Shown here one piece after another: positions 1-12,790 of a DNA stretch of 64,000 nt. How positions within the stretch are numbered: position 1 is the first letter of the stretch; every line of letters begins with the position of its first letter. The notes under the pieces were generated by a model that saw only the letters and a list, made by a program, of their open reading frames with translations, did no database searches and had not been told where the DNA came from. Source of the stretch: Hofstenia miamia (Eukaryota > Xenacoelomorpha > Acoela); contig SCFE01000099.1 in the NCBI GenBank assembly GCA_004352715.1, positions 800,954-864,953 on the forward strand, read 5' to 3'. The position numbers and the translations under genes are program-made.

Positions 1-1410
1 CTTTTAGTGCTATATCCTGAAGCAACAAATATGGAAATAAAAATGATCGTAAGTAGGCAGAACTTGATATGGCATAAGTGAAAAGTTGGCTTTTTTCTAA
101 TCCTTGCTAGCAACAATGAAAATTTCCAATAGAATTTGGAAAGAAGCTCTTATCTCATCCAGTTTTCTCAGCAACGTTTTCAAACAATTGAGTTGAAGGC
201 ATATGACGATGCATATGATTTGCAGACCTTGAAACATGCAATAGCAAGAGGGCAACTGACAAGTTTGTACCATTTCACAATGCCCTTGATAAGTTCATTT
301 TTGAATGTAGATCTATGTATGTGCTCAGCGAATTTCCGTGCTTCGATCAATAGTTGATTCCATTTCAAGGTCTTTTTCTATTTAAAAAATACTTAATATC
401 AAATGCGTATAATACGTTTTTGCGCTACATTTAAATATACAAGTTTTGAATTATTTATTTGTAAACTTGAATATGAATAATTGTTGTTTTAGCTCCCGAA
501 GGATCCAGGCTATGCAAGCTATTTTTTCTAAAAGGTTATGTATTTCAGGATTAATGTGCACATACATGTACTTGGTTCTCTAGGTGCATTCAGTTTACAT
601 ATAATCCAGATTCAACAGCTTTTCAATATCGTCTAATGCAGCTGTCACACTTTCTATTTTTTAAGAATTGCTATCACAATGCAGATGGGTGTCGCAAATT
701 CTATAAAATGCATTGGTACTCCTATTCAGATGGTGATAAATTATCCCTTTTTGCGGTCTGAATAGCGACTCGATATAATGGTACCAATACAGAAAATGGA
801 TCATGTGACAGGTTGAAATTAGTAGCAATTTGCATAGGGATGGAAATTGACAATTAATTTTGAGGAGTGCACTACAGCCGAAATTCTACCTCTTAGCAAC
901 AAAATTTGTGTTTTCATGAGAGCGTTCTGGAAATTGTCATGCTATTTTACTGGTTGGAATATTTCAAAGTGGTCATGTGTTTCAAAAAGAGCGATCCAAA
1001 TTTCATCCTGACATATTGGCTGATTTTCAATAACAAATTTACTACAATATCCGATTGTGCTGTTTTTCAGAGAAGAAAATAGTCACTTTGAAATTATGAA
1101 TGCCAAGCTCAGTTATCTCGTCATAGTCGCGCACTCCCATAAAATTACACTACTGTCTGTTTTTGAATCGCTCCCGTGAATCCTGCTAACAAAATAAGTT
1201 AGAGCACTCTCCTGAAACTGTACTATGAGTGTGCACAATATTTTTTTCAAACTGATCAATCCTCAAAATTAATTCTTTACAACCTTCAATCTTACAATAT
1301 TTTAAGAGAAAAAAGTGCATTTATTGAATTCTAAACGTAGAAATGGGACATTTTTAAAATAATAGAAACAGCAACATCCTCTTTAAGTATATAAGTGGTA
1401 ATAAGGGCTT
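1..1410. other. AT-rich intergenic DNA, no gene seen
   Basis: Only short open stretches without family resemblance, splice-phase support or biased composition are present on either strand. I see no RNA gene and no recognisable repeat in this stretch. Confidence 0.6.
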
Positions 1411-1493
1411 CCATTTTGTGACACTTTTTTCTGATTGGTCGAGAGGTGGGGTCCATTTCATGCCACTTTTTTCTGATTGGTCGAGAGAGGACC
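1411..1493. repeat. Two-copy tandem repeat, about 42 bp unit
   Basis: Two adjacent near-identical units (1,411-1,452 and 1,453-1,493) share the core TTTTTTCTGATTGGTCGAGA. It is a simple local duplication. The core resembles the end of the MITE at 6,748-7,140 (GGTTGGTCGAGAGGTG), so it may derive from a related element end. Confidence 0.8.
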
Positions 1494-2478
1494 TTTGGCC
1501 TCTGCTGTGCCGTGTATATTGACAGGGGGTCTATCTCTGACGTCATTGAAACGTATTCTCTTTTGTTATAATATTTGTTGGCAAATACATTTGTTTGTAG
1601 TCTATTGTTTAAATGTAGCCAATTTTTTTAAACATATAGGTTTTTGGAATTACATAATGAATAAGCCAAAAATCCCATGAGATTATTGCAATCTATTGTT
1701 CAAAATGTAACAATTTTTTTACTTGCTTATTTACATGAACTAACTTAGCTTACGTGTTTTATTTTCTTTACATACTTCATACTTGAATTATTTTACATAC
1801 TTGTTTTTTATTAACATACATGACATTGGAAATACCACATTAATTTAGTTTACATACTTGCTTTTTTTCATTAACATAGATAAATATTGGAAATGTCACA
1901 TTAATTTAGTTTATATTTTTACTTTACATAGTTGTTTTATTCGATAAAATTTAATAACAAATGTTTGAATCAGAGAGATAATAATACTCGTTAGAAGTGT
2001 AATGGCTTATTTTGGTAATAATGCAAAATCATTTTTCGGAACTAGTTTATGCAAAACCTCGCAATTTCTAATATTTAATAAATGTACTTGGTAAAACCCA
2101 CATACATGTTAAAACAAGACAAAAATGCAATATATTCTACACTTTGCTTATAATGATCATATATATCATACTACTAAATTTGTCTATTGTGTTAATTAAT
2201 CATCATTGTTGTTGAGGGAATTCTGTAGGAAGCAAATGCAATGCGTATTTGCACATTATGAATTTCACACGGTCATATCTAAATTAATGGTTAATAAACA
2301 AGTTGTTATTAACAACGAGATGACATTCACAATCAAAAACACATGAATATTAAAAGTTTAAACAAAATTAATTAAAAATGTTTATTAACGAACAAACGAC
2401 ATTTTTATTTATGATAAAGTATATAATTAATTTAACATCGGACAGTAAATTCGCAGCAATTCATTAAAATAAAATTAT

Positions 2479-2710
2479 GTTTTTAAAAGAAATATCTGTA
2501 AAACTAACTAGAGATAATATTGTAAAAAAGCGTTAAGAATCAAAAACAATATCTGAGATATAATTATANAGACGATTATGACAACTCTTGACAAATTTCT
2601 AACAACCAATATAACTTTTAGTTTTTAAAAGAAATATCTGTAAAACTAACTAGAGATAATATTGTAAAAAAGCGTTAAGAATCAAAAACAATATCTGAGA
2701 TATAATTATA
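2479..2710. repeat. Near-identical 90-bp direct duplication beside an N
   Basis: The block 2,479-2,568 recurs at 2,621-2,710 with essentially no divergence, and an undetermined base sits at 2,569 directly after the first copy. Such identity in otherwise diverged repeat DNA points to an assembly overlap that was not merged rather than a biological duplication. Confidence 0.75.
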
Positions 2711-3440
2711 AAAATAGCTTACCAAAAAGTTTGAAATCTTTATGGGTAGTTCTTTCATAAATGTGAAATTCCATTGTGCCAGCTGTGTATATTCATATGT
2801 GTAGAAAGTTACATGCTTCATAGACAATGCCAACATAGTTTTTATTTATATTTTATTGTTCAACTGTCAAAATGTATCCAATCGTAAACACAGTACAAGC
2901 ATGTAAAATTCCATTATGCTGCTATGCGTAATTTTTTATCTATTGTTCAAATGTCAAAATGTGTCCAATTGTAAAGATTGTTATCTACCAAACATCAAAT
3001 CCAATCAATTTAAAAATTATTATCACAATTAATTAAAACATTTTCAAATCATATAAAACTAGAATTTTTTCACAAGTTGGAAAACAATCTCAATTATTAC
3101 ATGTATTTCCCAATTTATACAATTATGTAAATGAAAGATGCTACAAAACTAAAATGTTAACAAAATAAAACGATCTATCAATCACCGTCTCTGGTAAAAA
3201 TGAAATACATATTTTTTCAATACGTTTTTCTTGTTGAATTCAAGAATAAAAACGTTTCAAGATTGTTGATAACATGTTTTGTTATTAGAGTCGTAAAATT
3301 GGTTGTTAACATTTATTGATACACATATATACAAGATGTTTAAAAATATAAATTTTATATAATACTCTAAGAAATTGATTACATTTTAAAATTTTATTGG
3401 TGTCTTTTATATTAAGAATTAAATAAATACCCGGTATACG

Positions 3441-3765
3441 ACTTTTCCACATTTGTGACTTACATTTCTTTTCCGACGTTTTTTTTTACTTTTGTGACTT
3501 ACATTTCTTTTCCGACGTTTTTTCACGTTTGTGGCATATATATCTTTTCCAGCATTTTTTTACTTTTGTGACTTACATTTCTTTTCCGACGTTTTTTTTA
3601 CTTTTGTGACTTACATTTCTTTTCCGACGTTTTTCACGTTTGTGACTTACATTTCTTTTCCAAAGTTTTTGCATGTTTATGACTTACATTCTTTTTTCAA
3701 CGTTTTTTCACATTTGTGACTTGCATTTCTTTTCTGACGTTTTTTTACTTTTGCGACTTACATTA
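3441..3765. repeat. Minisatellite, about 9 units of 36-40 bp
   Basis: Units read roughly as a T-run, then ACTTTTGTGACTTACATTTC, then TTTTCCGACG. Some units are variant (CACGTTTGTG, GCATGTTTATG). The same array occurs in inverse orientation at 7,860-8,065 and in direct orientation at 18,503-18,675, so it is an internal component of the dispersed repeat. Translation gives a periodic VTYISFP-type peptide that is a by-product of the repeat, not a gene. Confidence 0.85.
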
Positions 3766-5119
3766 AAAGACTTTTCCTCAACGATGACATGGGGATGGGG
3801 AACAGTGCTATTGCAAAACGTATTGTATTACAGTTTAGTAAATAGAAAATGTATAGTTTTGCTTTCACTCTTTTTTCTACATGTACTAGTTTTATGTTAA
3901 TATGTTTGATAAATTATTACATTTCATAAACATTAGTTTTAATATAAAAAATTTAAACTCCTACATCTTCTTTGTAAATAGGTAAAAATCTATAGTATTC
4001 TCTAAACTGATAAATGTCAATGTTTTACCTAGCTATTAATTTAACATGTAATTGACATTCAAATTTAGCATGAGGGAAGGATGATTGAAATAAAATAATT
4101 GCTAGTTTAGTAAATTTAATAATACTATTTATTATACAATGAGAATGTAGAAATGATTTGTACGTGTTTCATTAATGATAGATTTCTAGAGATACATTTC
4201 ATCAACTAAGTTAAATATGTGTAATATTAGATGGATGTTATGTATAATAATATAATTAGGGTGGCCTATGACTTTTCCACATTTATAGACTTACATTTTT
4301 TTTGACATCAATCCTTTGTTTCAGTACTGATATACATTAAATTTTTCAATATGTATGCAAGAAATCAACTGATCAAATTAGTCAAAAACATTGTAAAAAA
4401 ATGAATATTGTGTTAAAATTTTAGATAGTTTTTCGTCATTGAACAAAATGAAAATTTCATGACAGTATTAGTATAAACTTTCAAGAATGAGTAAGAAAAA
4501 CATACATGCAGATAAATAGGACTAATCTTTGTTATAAATTCAGATTTTATTTTCATATTTTAAAGAATGAATGGTTTTATTATTTAATATCACATATAAA
4601 TAGAAATTTTAAGACATTCTACAAATCAATAATTGTTAAAGTACTTGAAGTTGTATCATAGCTTTTGAATTTTAAAATAAAAATTTATAATTATTGAGAA
4701 AGTGTTAACATTCACATTTTTCTTCAGTCAATGAGTAAATTTTGATAATTGCAAATGAATACATAATGTAACAACATTTCAAAAACGAATCAATTAGATG
4801 TCATGAAACTCACAAAATATTTTTAACTACAAAAAAACTAATACATTTCATAAAAAATACATTTACACAAAAATGATTAAATTGTTTGATTTTATGAAAC
4901 ACATTATAAAGACACAACAGCAATTGTTAAATGATTTAAACTACATTTTGTACATTAGGTATTGAAGACAACTTAGGAACATTTTCTAAATATAGAAATA
5001 AATAGCATAAATTACAATTATCAGAAAATGATAAAATAGAGTTTCTAAGAAATAGCATTGGAGAGAATGCCAATATATAATGGATTTCTAAGTATTTTTC
5101 TACTATTTGAGTGTCTAAA

Positions 5120-5285
5120 ATTTTCATTTTCCTTTTGATGATTTTTTTGTCTTTTCAAACACAATTACTTGCCTTGGGAATATTTAATTTGCCTTTTGGT
5201 GATTTTTTTGTCTTTTTGAACAAAATAACTTGCCCTTAGGAATTTAATTTTACTTTGGTGATTTTTTTTGTCTTTTCAATCAAGG
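5120..5285. repeat. Tandem repeat, three units of about 55-65 bp
   Basis: Units contain TTGATGATTTTTTTGTCTTT followed by a variable part ending in ACTTGCCTTGGGAATATTTA. Inverse copies are at 7,210-7,352 and a direct copy at 20,083-20,176, again inside the three copies of the larger repeat. Confidence 0.75.
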
Positions 5286-5536
5286 ATAGTAAGCATGTAC
5301 AAACATTATGAAATTTTTATATTATTTTGTAATCAAATTAGACAAAGTTAGTAATATTAACTTTTTAAAATATAAAAATAACTTACATTATTGAATGCAT
5401 TCAATCATCACCATTTAAGTCTTTGTGAAAACTGAATAATGTGTTAAAATGAAGATATCTTTATGTCACAAGCATTGAACAAAATGCAAACTTCATGACA
5501 ATTTTAGTTTCACTTGTTCACTGAGGATCCATTTGG

Positions 5537-6416
5537 TTGACTTTCACTCTCAGCTCAATGATATAACTTATGTGTACCCTATCCTAGCTCAGTGTATACT
5601 CAAGACAAGACACAATTCAACTTAGCCTCTATTTTGTAAAAGTGTTTCATGAATATGCAACTGGACTTGTCACTAGCTGCTTGATTAATATTACATGTAG
5701 CCATTACTGAAATATATTGGTTTAATAATCAGTTTAATATTTGGCAGCTTCCTAACCTAATTTACTAACTAGTACATGCTTGGTTGCTTTATTGGTCTCA
5801 TTATAGTCAATAATTTGGATCTAAAATATTATAGATATAATTCCTAAGTTTTGGTCATCCAACTGTATTTCAAATCTATTTTTTTAATAAATGTACTAAA
5901 TGATCAATAGGCAACTAAACAAGAGAAAAACCCTTATACCTAACATAAGTACACTTTCATGATCTGGCACAAAGACCCTAGAATCAATCTCGTGATAGAT
6001 CCAGACCACTACTAAACACAACTCGTTTAGCTTGACATTTTATTAAAAAATCAAACCATATCAATAAGATAAAGTAAGAATTCTGAATAAAATTCTTTAT
6101 CAATTGCTTACAAGGTTTTGAATCTCTTTATAGTAATTTCAGAAAAGTACCTGTTCATTTCAAATTTAAACTGTTTGTCTGCCAATATGGTGGCTAAAAA
6201 TAATGGAAGAGATTTCGCCCCTTCAGTTTTGCTAAAAGTATTGTTATCAACAGATACTAATCTCTCCTAGTTGACACTTATTTTTGCTTGGTTGCATAAT
6301 ACAAATTAATATAACTGATTGTATAATTTTATAATATTTCTAATCATAATTCTTCTTTGATCTTATTCTCTTCTTGGTTTGACGTTAGCAGCTTAGTGGA
6401 TTTGGATGATGCTACA
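5537..6416 (-). repeat. Solitary LTR (same family as 38.7-40.7 kb)
   Basis: This stretch aligns along nearly its whole length with 38,930-39,800 and its 3' part with 40,193-40,747. All three copies end with the same GGATGATGCTACA, which on the minus strand gives the canonical LTR start TGTAGCATC. The copy at 39.8 kb is preceded on the minus strand by a purine-rich tract (GAGGGGGCA), which supports reading these as LTRs of a minus-strand element. No internal retroelement sequence adjoins this copy, so it is a solo LTR. Its other boundary is uncertain. It sits at the apex between the two arms of the inverted repeat. Confidence 0.7.
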
Positions 6417-6747
6417 TTTCAACTACATAATGTAATTTGTAGAATACCTTAAAATGGTTACTGATGTATGATAATAATTAGAACACATAAAACAAAACCA
6501 TTAACACTTTGAAATACAAAAAAATCTGAATATACAACAAGGAATTATCAAATTTAAGTGTATGTACATTTTTCTTTCTCTTTTTTAGAGTTCATACTAA
6601 AATTGTCATGAAGTTTGCATTTTGTTCAATGCTTGTGATGTAAAGATATCTTCATTTTAACACATTATTCAGTTTTCACAATGATTCAAGTGGTTACAAT
6701 TGAATTCATTCAATAATGTAAGTTATTTTTGTATTTTAAGAGCCATT

Positions 6748-7140
6748 ACACCTCTTGAACAACCCATTTTTGACAGAAACCAAAAAAACCAAATCGTCGC
6801 AAACTGTGCTTAAATTAAACAATTTGATTGGCTAATATTAATATATAAAATAAACCTGTCGCATGAAGTTCATTTTTGAAAATTTTCATCCAAGCTGAAG
6901 TTATGGTAGAATTGTCATGTAATGCAGAAAAGGTAGATGTGTCTGTTGTAGTGGGTGTTATAGATGTGGATGGACTTGTGAGAAACATAGAAGAAAAATT
7001 AACTTTTTTTAGAATTTCAAATTGTTTCAAGGGTTTTAGATGTATACCTTAAAACCTATCAACACGGTTTAGTTCTTACTGACACTTTGATTTAAAATTA
7101 TCTGTCATCTGGTAGAAAAAATGGGTTGGTCGAGAGGTGT
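6748..7140. mobile_element. MITE of about 393 bp inside the right arm
   Basis: The ends form an imperfect inverted repeat: ACACCTCTTGAACAACCCAT at the left and the complement of ACACCTCTCGACCAACCCAT at the right. The mirrored position in the left arm (about 5,345-5,375) lacks this sequence, so it is an insertion. No clear target duplication is visible, so the superfamily is unassigned. A 71-codon minus-strand open stretch inside (7,030-6,815), rich in Ser/Thr, is not recognisable. Confidence 0.6.
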
Positions 7141-8506
7141 ACTAACTTTGTTTTCATTTGATTATGAACTACTATAAAATTTCATCAAGTTTGTACATGT
7201 TTAATATCCTGGCTTGAAAAGGCAAAACAAATCATCAAAAGAAAAATTAAATATCCCAAAGGCAAATATTTTTTTTGAAAAGTCAAAACAAATCACCAAA
7301 AGGAAAATTAAATATCCCAAAGGCAAATATTTTTTTGTTAAAAGGCAAAACATATCATTAGATTATTGTATATTAACCTGTGAATAAATGTATATAGTTA
7401 TTTTATCCCTAATTATATTATTATACATAACATGCATCTAATATTACACTTATTTAACTTAGTTGGTGAGATATATCTCTAGAAATCTACAATATTAATG
7501 AAACATGTACAAATCATTTCTACATTCTCATTGTATAATAAATAGTATTATTAAATTTACTAAACTAGCAATTATTTTATTTCAATCATCCTTTTGAATG
7601 TCAATTACATGTTAAATTAATAGCTAGGTAAAACATTGACATTTATCAGTTTAGAGAATACTATAGATTTTTACCTATTTACAAAGAAGACATAGAAGTT
7701 TAAATTTTTTATACTAAAACTAATGTTTATGAAATGTAATAATTTATCAAGCATATTAACATAACACTAGTACATGTAGAAAAAGAGTGAAAGCAAAACT
7801 ATTTACTAAACTGTATTACAATACATTTTGCAATAGCACTGTTCCCAATCCCCATGTCATTATTAAGGAAAAGTTTTATAATGTAAGTTGCAAAAGAAAA
7901 AAAACTTCAGAAAAGAAATTTAAGTCAGAAATGTAAAAAAATGTCAGAAAAGAAATGTAAGTCACAAACATGGAAAAACTTTGGAAAATAAATATATGTC
8001 ACAAAAGTGAAAAAACATCGGAAAAAAGGTAAGTCTACAAACATGGAAAAATCATATACCAGGTATTTATTTAATTTCTTATAATAATTTTTAAATGTCT
8101 TGTATATATGTGTATCAATAAATGATAGCAACCAATTTATGACACTAATAACAAAACATGTTATCAACAATCTTGAAAAGTTTCATATAAAAATTCCTAT
8201 TTGCAAATATTTTATTCTTGAATTCAATGACAAAAACATATTGAAAAAATATTTATTTCATTTGTACCAGAGATTGTGATTGATAAATTGTTTTACTTTA
8301 GTAACATTTTAGTTTTGTAGCATCTTTCATTTACATAATTGTATAAATTGGGAAAAGCATGTTGTAATTGAGATTGTTTTCCAACTTTTGAAAAAATTAT
8401 AGTTTTATATTATTTGAAAGTGTTTTATTTAATTATTATAATTTTAAAGTGATTTCATGTTTGGGAGATATCAATCTTTACAATTGGATACATTTTGACA
8501 GTTGAA

Positions 8507-8660
8507 CAATAGATAAAACCACATAATATTGACATTGTCTATGAAAGCATGCAACTTTATACATAGAGCAGCATAATGGAATTTCACTAGATAAAACCAC
8601 GTAATATTGACATTGTTTATGAAAGCATGCAACTTTTTACATAGAGCAGATTAATCCAAT
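8507..8660. repeat. Tandem duplication of about 80 bp
   Basis: Two adjacent units share AGATAAAACCACRTAATATT and GAAAGCATGCAACTTT. The left arm holds only a single equivalent (around 2,790-2,870, inverted), so the duplication is specific to this arm. Confidence 0.7.
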
Positions 8661-9310
8661 TTCACATTGATGAAAGAACTACCCATAAAGATTTCAAACT
8701 TTTTGGTAAACTATTTTTATAATTAAATCTCAGATATTGCTTTTATTCTTAACACTTTTTTTGCAATATTATTTCTAGTTAGTTTTACAGATATTTCTTT
8801 TAAAATGTAATCAATTTTATTTTAATAAATTGCTGTGAATTTGCAGTCCAATGTTATATTAATTATATACTTTATCATAAATAGAATTGTTGTTTGTTTG
8901 TTAATACACATTTTTAATTGATTTTGTTTAAACTTTTATTTATCATGTGTTATAGATTACTGGGCATTATTTTTATTTTATTACTATTTTACTATGTGTT
9001 TTAGGTCTGTGGTAACAATAGGCCTCCTGGGGAAAGCCAGCCACATTAAATAAATGGCTTAATGCATTTCTGATTGCCACCTCCTGGGTGAATGTGGAAG
9101 TGCCATCATATTTTAGAATGAAGATGGAGACATGAAGATTGCACAATGCTGAACTTTATGCAAGTATGAAATATTTAAAGAAAATAAAACATGTAAGCTA
9201 AGTTAGTCCACGTAAATAAGCAAGTAAATAAATTGGTTACATTTTGAACAATAGATTGAATAAATTTTAATCCATGTTGAATTATATGTCTTTAAAAGTG
9301 TTGGCTTTTA

Positions 9311-10482
9311 CATTATGAATTATTTTCCCTTAATACAGAGCATTGCATAGTTGAAACATTGTTACAATGAACATGTATATTAACAGAAGCAAATACGTCA
9401 GTTTGCCTAAAAAATTTGTCACACATTTAATTTTAACTCTGTCAAAAACATTACTTGTCATCAATTTTATCAGTTTGCCCTAATCCTAGAAATCAAAAAA
9501 AAAACTTTGTAAAAAATTATTATGCTCAATTTAATATTGTCAACAACATTTCGCGGTAGATGGCGTCCAAAAGAATTGCATCATTTCCATGTGGCAAATA
9601 GCCATAGCTGTCCCTTGGCACGGGGTCTCGGCCTTCTTAACTATTACAGTATTAGTATAAACCTTCAAAAATGAGAAAGAAAAACGTACATACACTTAAA
9701 TTCGACTATTCTTTATTGTATATTCAGATTTTATTTCCGTATTTTGAAGCATGAATGGTTTTGTTTTTATGGTTTTTATTTAATATCACACATAATTACA
9801 CCTTTTAAGACATTCTACAAATTACATTATGTAGTTGAAAGATAAACTTTACTATTTGCTGAAAACATTACACAATATATAGAATACAAATCAATAATCA
9901 GTAAATACTATAACAAAAAAGCTTATATTTGAAATTTATGTATGAATGTAATTACAAACTGTAGAGAAACATCTTATATTAATGAAAACCAAAAAAACTC
10001 TAAAAGCACTTTAACACAAAATCTTATAAATGAAATGTATGTACAAGCAAAAGTTCCCATCATAAATACAAAATGATGATGACAAGTGACTTTTTTATTA
10101 GCTCAAGTTACTTCATCTATTTTTAAAAAGGTTTATTTCATACCAATAAACTCAGCTATGTTTAGCAATAAATGGAAAAATTTGCAAAGATACCCATTGT
10201 TAAGAATTTTATTTGATGTTTAAGGAAACTGCATTTATATGTATATCATAAAATAACTCTTTAAATATATACATAAATTATATGTTTGGTTAAATATAAA
10301 ACAATTTCTGGGTAATAAGAATTAACAAAATTTAATACCACTGCGTATTATTCAGCAAACATACTAGTACTAGTGTATATAACAAGTTGTTTAACAAATA
10401 CATGATTATTTCAATATCCTAGTCCTTCCACTGGTGGAAAACTACACACGTACATTCTAAAATTATTTATTGCTTGGCTATG
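9311..10482. repeat. Intergenic DNA with one extra fragment of the dispersed repeat
   Basis: The part at about 9,644-9,835 matches 4,455-4,640 in the same orientation (and 6,440-6,600 inverted), so it is another fragment of the same repeat family. The rest shows no gene or RNA. Confidence 0.55.
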
Positions 10483-10667
10483 TAATGTATGAATTAATAT
10501 TTGCATCTTTCTGCAATATTTTTTTTGTGACAGGAATCTGTCACAAAAAAGCGATCGAATACATTTGTTAAAATTAATTGACAGGAGGTGATAATTGATG
10601 AGTCATAACTATGATTAATTCATGAATAATGAGTGAGTTGCGAAAAGATGCAAATATTCATACATTA
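10483..10667. mobile_element. Hairpin MITE, about 185 bp
   Basis: The termini are inverted copies: TAATGTATGAATTAATATTT then GCATCTTTCTGCAA at the left, and the complement of TAATGTATGAATATTTGCAT at the right. Near its centre, 10,521-10,550 is a perfect hairpin with TTTTTTGTGACAG as left arm and a four-base loop (GAAT). TA at both ends would fit a Tc1/mariner-type non-autonomous element, but that is inference. Confidence 0.65.
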
Positions 10668-12790
10668 AATATCTAGGTATACAAAGTCAAAACACTGTGC
10701 AAACGAAAATTGTCAAATGTTTTAAAGTATGTACTAATAACATCATAGAAGATCGAAAAATGTCAGATGCATTAAAACCCTTAGCAATACATCGAACTCT
10801 GGAATTAAATCAAGTATTAAAAATACCTATTTTAGACTCAAATGGCGTAGAAAATATATTGGCATTCTCTCATGAAAGTAAACATGCGTTGCTGTAGAAA
10901 TGATCAATGTGACTATTATCAAGTGATAGATTTTAGATTTTAAATAGTAAATTGTGATTATATACAACAAAACCTAGCTAATGCGATGCGCATGACTTCC
11001 CTATGTTTACTCAAATCTTTCTTTATCTTTTGCCTACCTTAAGTCACGTAGATTTTATACCTAAAATCAAGACCCTAGTAATCATTTATTGCTATCTCTC
11101 CATCTTTCTTGGTTAACTTGCTTAAATTGTAAAATATTCGATGAAATGCACTCTATAATTTTATTACTATACAATGTAAAGGAGCATTTAAGAAGTAACA
11201 ATCCTGTCTCTGTTAGCTTCTTTTATACTAAAAAAATGTGTTCTTAGTTTCTACTTCTTTTGTAAGCTGGTGGATATTTTTGACAAAAAATTAATTTTTT
11301 TAATTATGCAGTTTTCTCGATATTGTACTATTGCAATTGTATGTATCATCCATGTTGCGTTGATAATAAATGAAATTGAATTCTTCTCACTTGAAGTTAA
11401 GTAGATATTTGTAAGAGTGAGACTTAATGTCAATAAAAAGCGTTATCAAATACCATAAAGTATTTTTCCTGCAAGAATTATTCAGGATTCTTAATACATT
11501 AATAAAAATTTTAATTAAATATACAGCTATTTCGTATTACAAAACGATAACCGAAAATTTTTTCACAACATTCCCTCAATTTTCTACATTATATAACAAA
11601 AATTAATAGCAATAGCTCTGAATTGAGAGTAATAATGTATGTAAATAATTGCCTTTCAAACATAAACTTGGTTGAAAGACTAATTAAAACGCTCTTACAT
11701 TATTTTTAAGAAGTTTTGCGTCGTTATTCTATAAATTTGTTTTGAGTTCTTTTATTCTACTTATTTACTGACATTAGCATACGATTTAAACCTCACCACA
11801 GACTCATTGAATCGAATTACATTGGATTTAATGAATATTTCAGTTGTTGACTTTAAGCTAAGTTTTGCAATAACGCAATGGTCTTATATGCGAATTTTGA
11901 TTTCCTTTGATTAATTTCATCTTTCCTAATTGAATTAGATCTATTGCATGACCTCTGTGATATTGGATTTGAACTGCATGGTCAGTTATGTGAATATTTC
12001 ATTTTTTATTGTTCGTAACAGCTTCCGTAATTGGTTCTTTAATGTATTAATCAATACAATTGCTTTGATATTAATTTTATGTTGGGTCTGCTTTTAATTT
12101 GATAATTTCTGTGTATGTTATCAAAAGAGCTTGCAATATCAAATATTCAATGTATTGATCTTTTCATTAAGACACTTAGATCTTGGAGAACTGAAGTAAA
12201 TTTAAGTAGCAAGTCGGTACTACATTGAAAGGTCGTTGATGTGAATGCTCGAGATAGTAAATGTTTGGATTAATATTTTTAAGGAGCTCAAATGCTGAAT
12301 GAATTGATTTTTCTAATGTTATATTTCTATGCAGATTAAATATCATTTGAAACAACAGCCTTTTGTATTTTGTTAAATGAAATTTGCAAATTCGTCTACA
12401 TTAATGTTGATATTTCCCTCAGACACTAAACGGCATTTTATTTAAGGTTTCAACCAATTTTCTGTTTATACTTTACATGATCAACCCAGTGTACATTCTG
12501 GTTTTCGAATTTTAGCTAAGCTATATACTTTGAATCATAAGCTCTTGAGAATTTGGTATTTGCACAAAATGTTTCAATAATCCTTCGTTCTTCATTTCTA
12601 ACAACCTAAATGTACTTTCAAACCACTACAGGCGAATTCCTTGCATTTAAATTGATCATCATATTTTTCAGTAATCCCAGTGTTATTGCGACTCCAATTC
12701 CTTTATCATATTGGACAACCTCTAAATCACTTCGCATAAAAACTCTTGTTTTGGATTGCTTCTCATATTTAATACTCAGTGAATTAGATA
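10668..12790. other. AT-rich intergenic DNA, no supported gene
   Basis: A 66-codon open stretch at 10,697-10,897 (+) has fairly protein-like composition but no family resemblance and no convincing splice sites, so it is left unannotated. Nothing else is seen. Confidence 0.5.

Larger units (their letters stand above)
1650..5510 (+). repeat. Left arm of a large imperfect inverted repeat
   Basis: Long parts of this stretch reappear, reverse-complemented and in mirrored order, at about 6,590-9,310. Examples: the 1,690-1,790 block pairs with 9,180-9,265; the 3,300-4,260 block pairs with 7,430-8,110; and the 5,430-5,510 block pairs with 6,590-6,690. The segment at 4,260-5,120 has no matching block at the mirrored position. 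No coding sequence is seen. The layout suggests a foldback-type or long-TIR DNA element, or two copies of one dispersed repeat in opposite orientation. A third copy in the left-arm orientation lies at 18.2-20.4 kb. Confidence 0.75.
6590..9310 (-). repeat. Right arm of the large inverted repeat
   Basis: Reverse complement of much of 1,650-5,510, including the inverted minisatellite (7,860-8,065) and the inverted 55-65 bp repeat (7,210-7,352). Similarity fades around 9,310, where the counterpart is near 1,650. The arm is shorter than the left one and carries a private insertion at 6,748-7,140. No gene is seen. Confidence 0.75.

Noticed and set aside
3441-3765. Regularly spaced repeats as a possible CRISPR array
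   Set aside because: Units are directly adjacent without unique spacers and the DNA is clearly eukaryotic.
3531-3900. Open frames with a repeating VTYISFP peptide
   Set aside because: The periodicity is that of the 36-40 bp minisatellite, which occurs in non-coding copies elsewhere in the window; no start context or family support.
9540-9630. GC-richer patch (TAGATGGCGTCC, GGCACGGGGTCTCGG) as a possible SINE promoter or tRNA
   Set aside because: No A/B box pair with the right spacing and no cloverleaf could be drawn.
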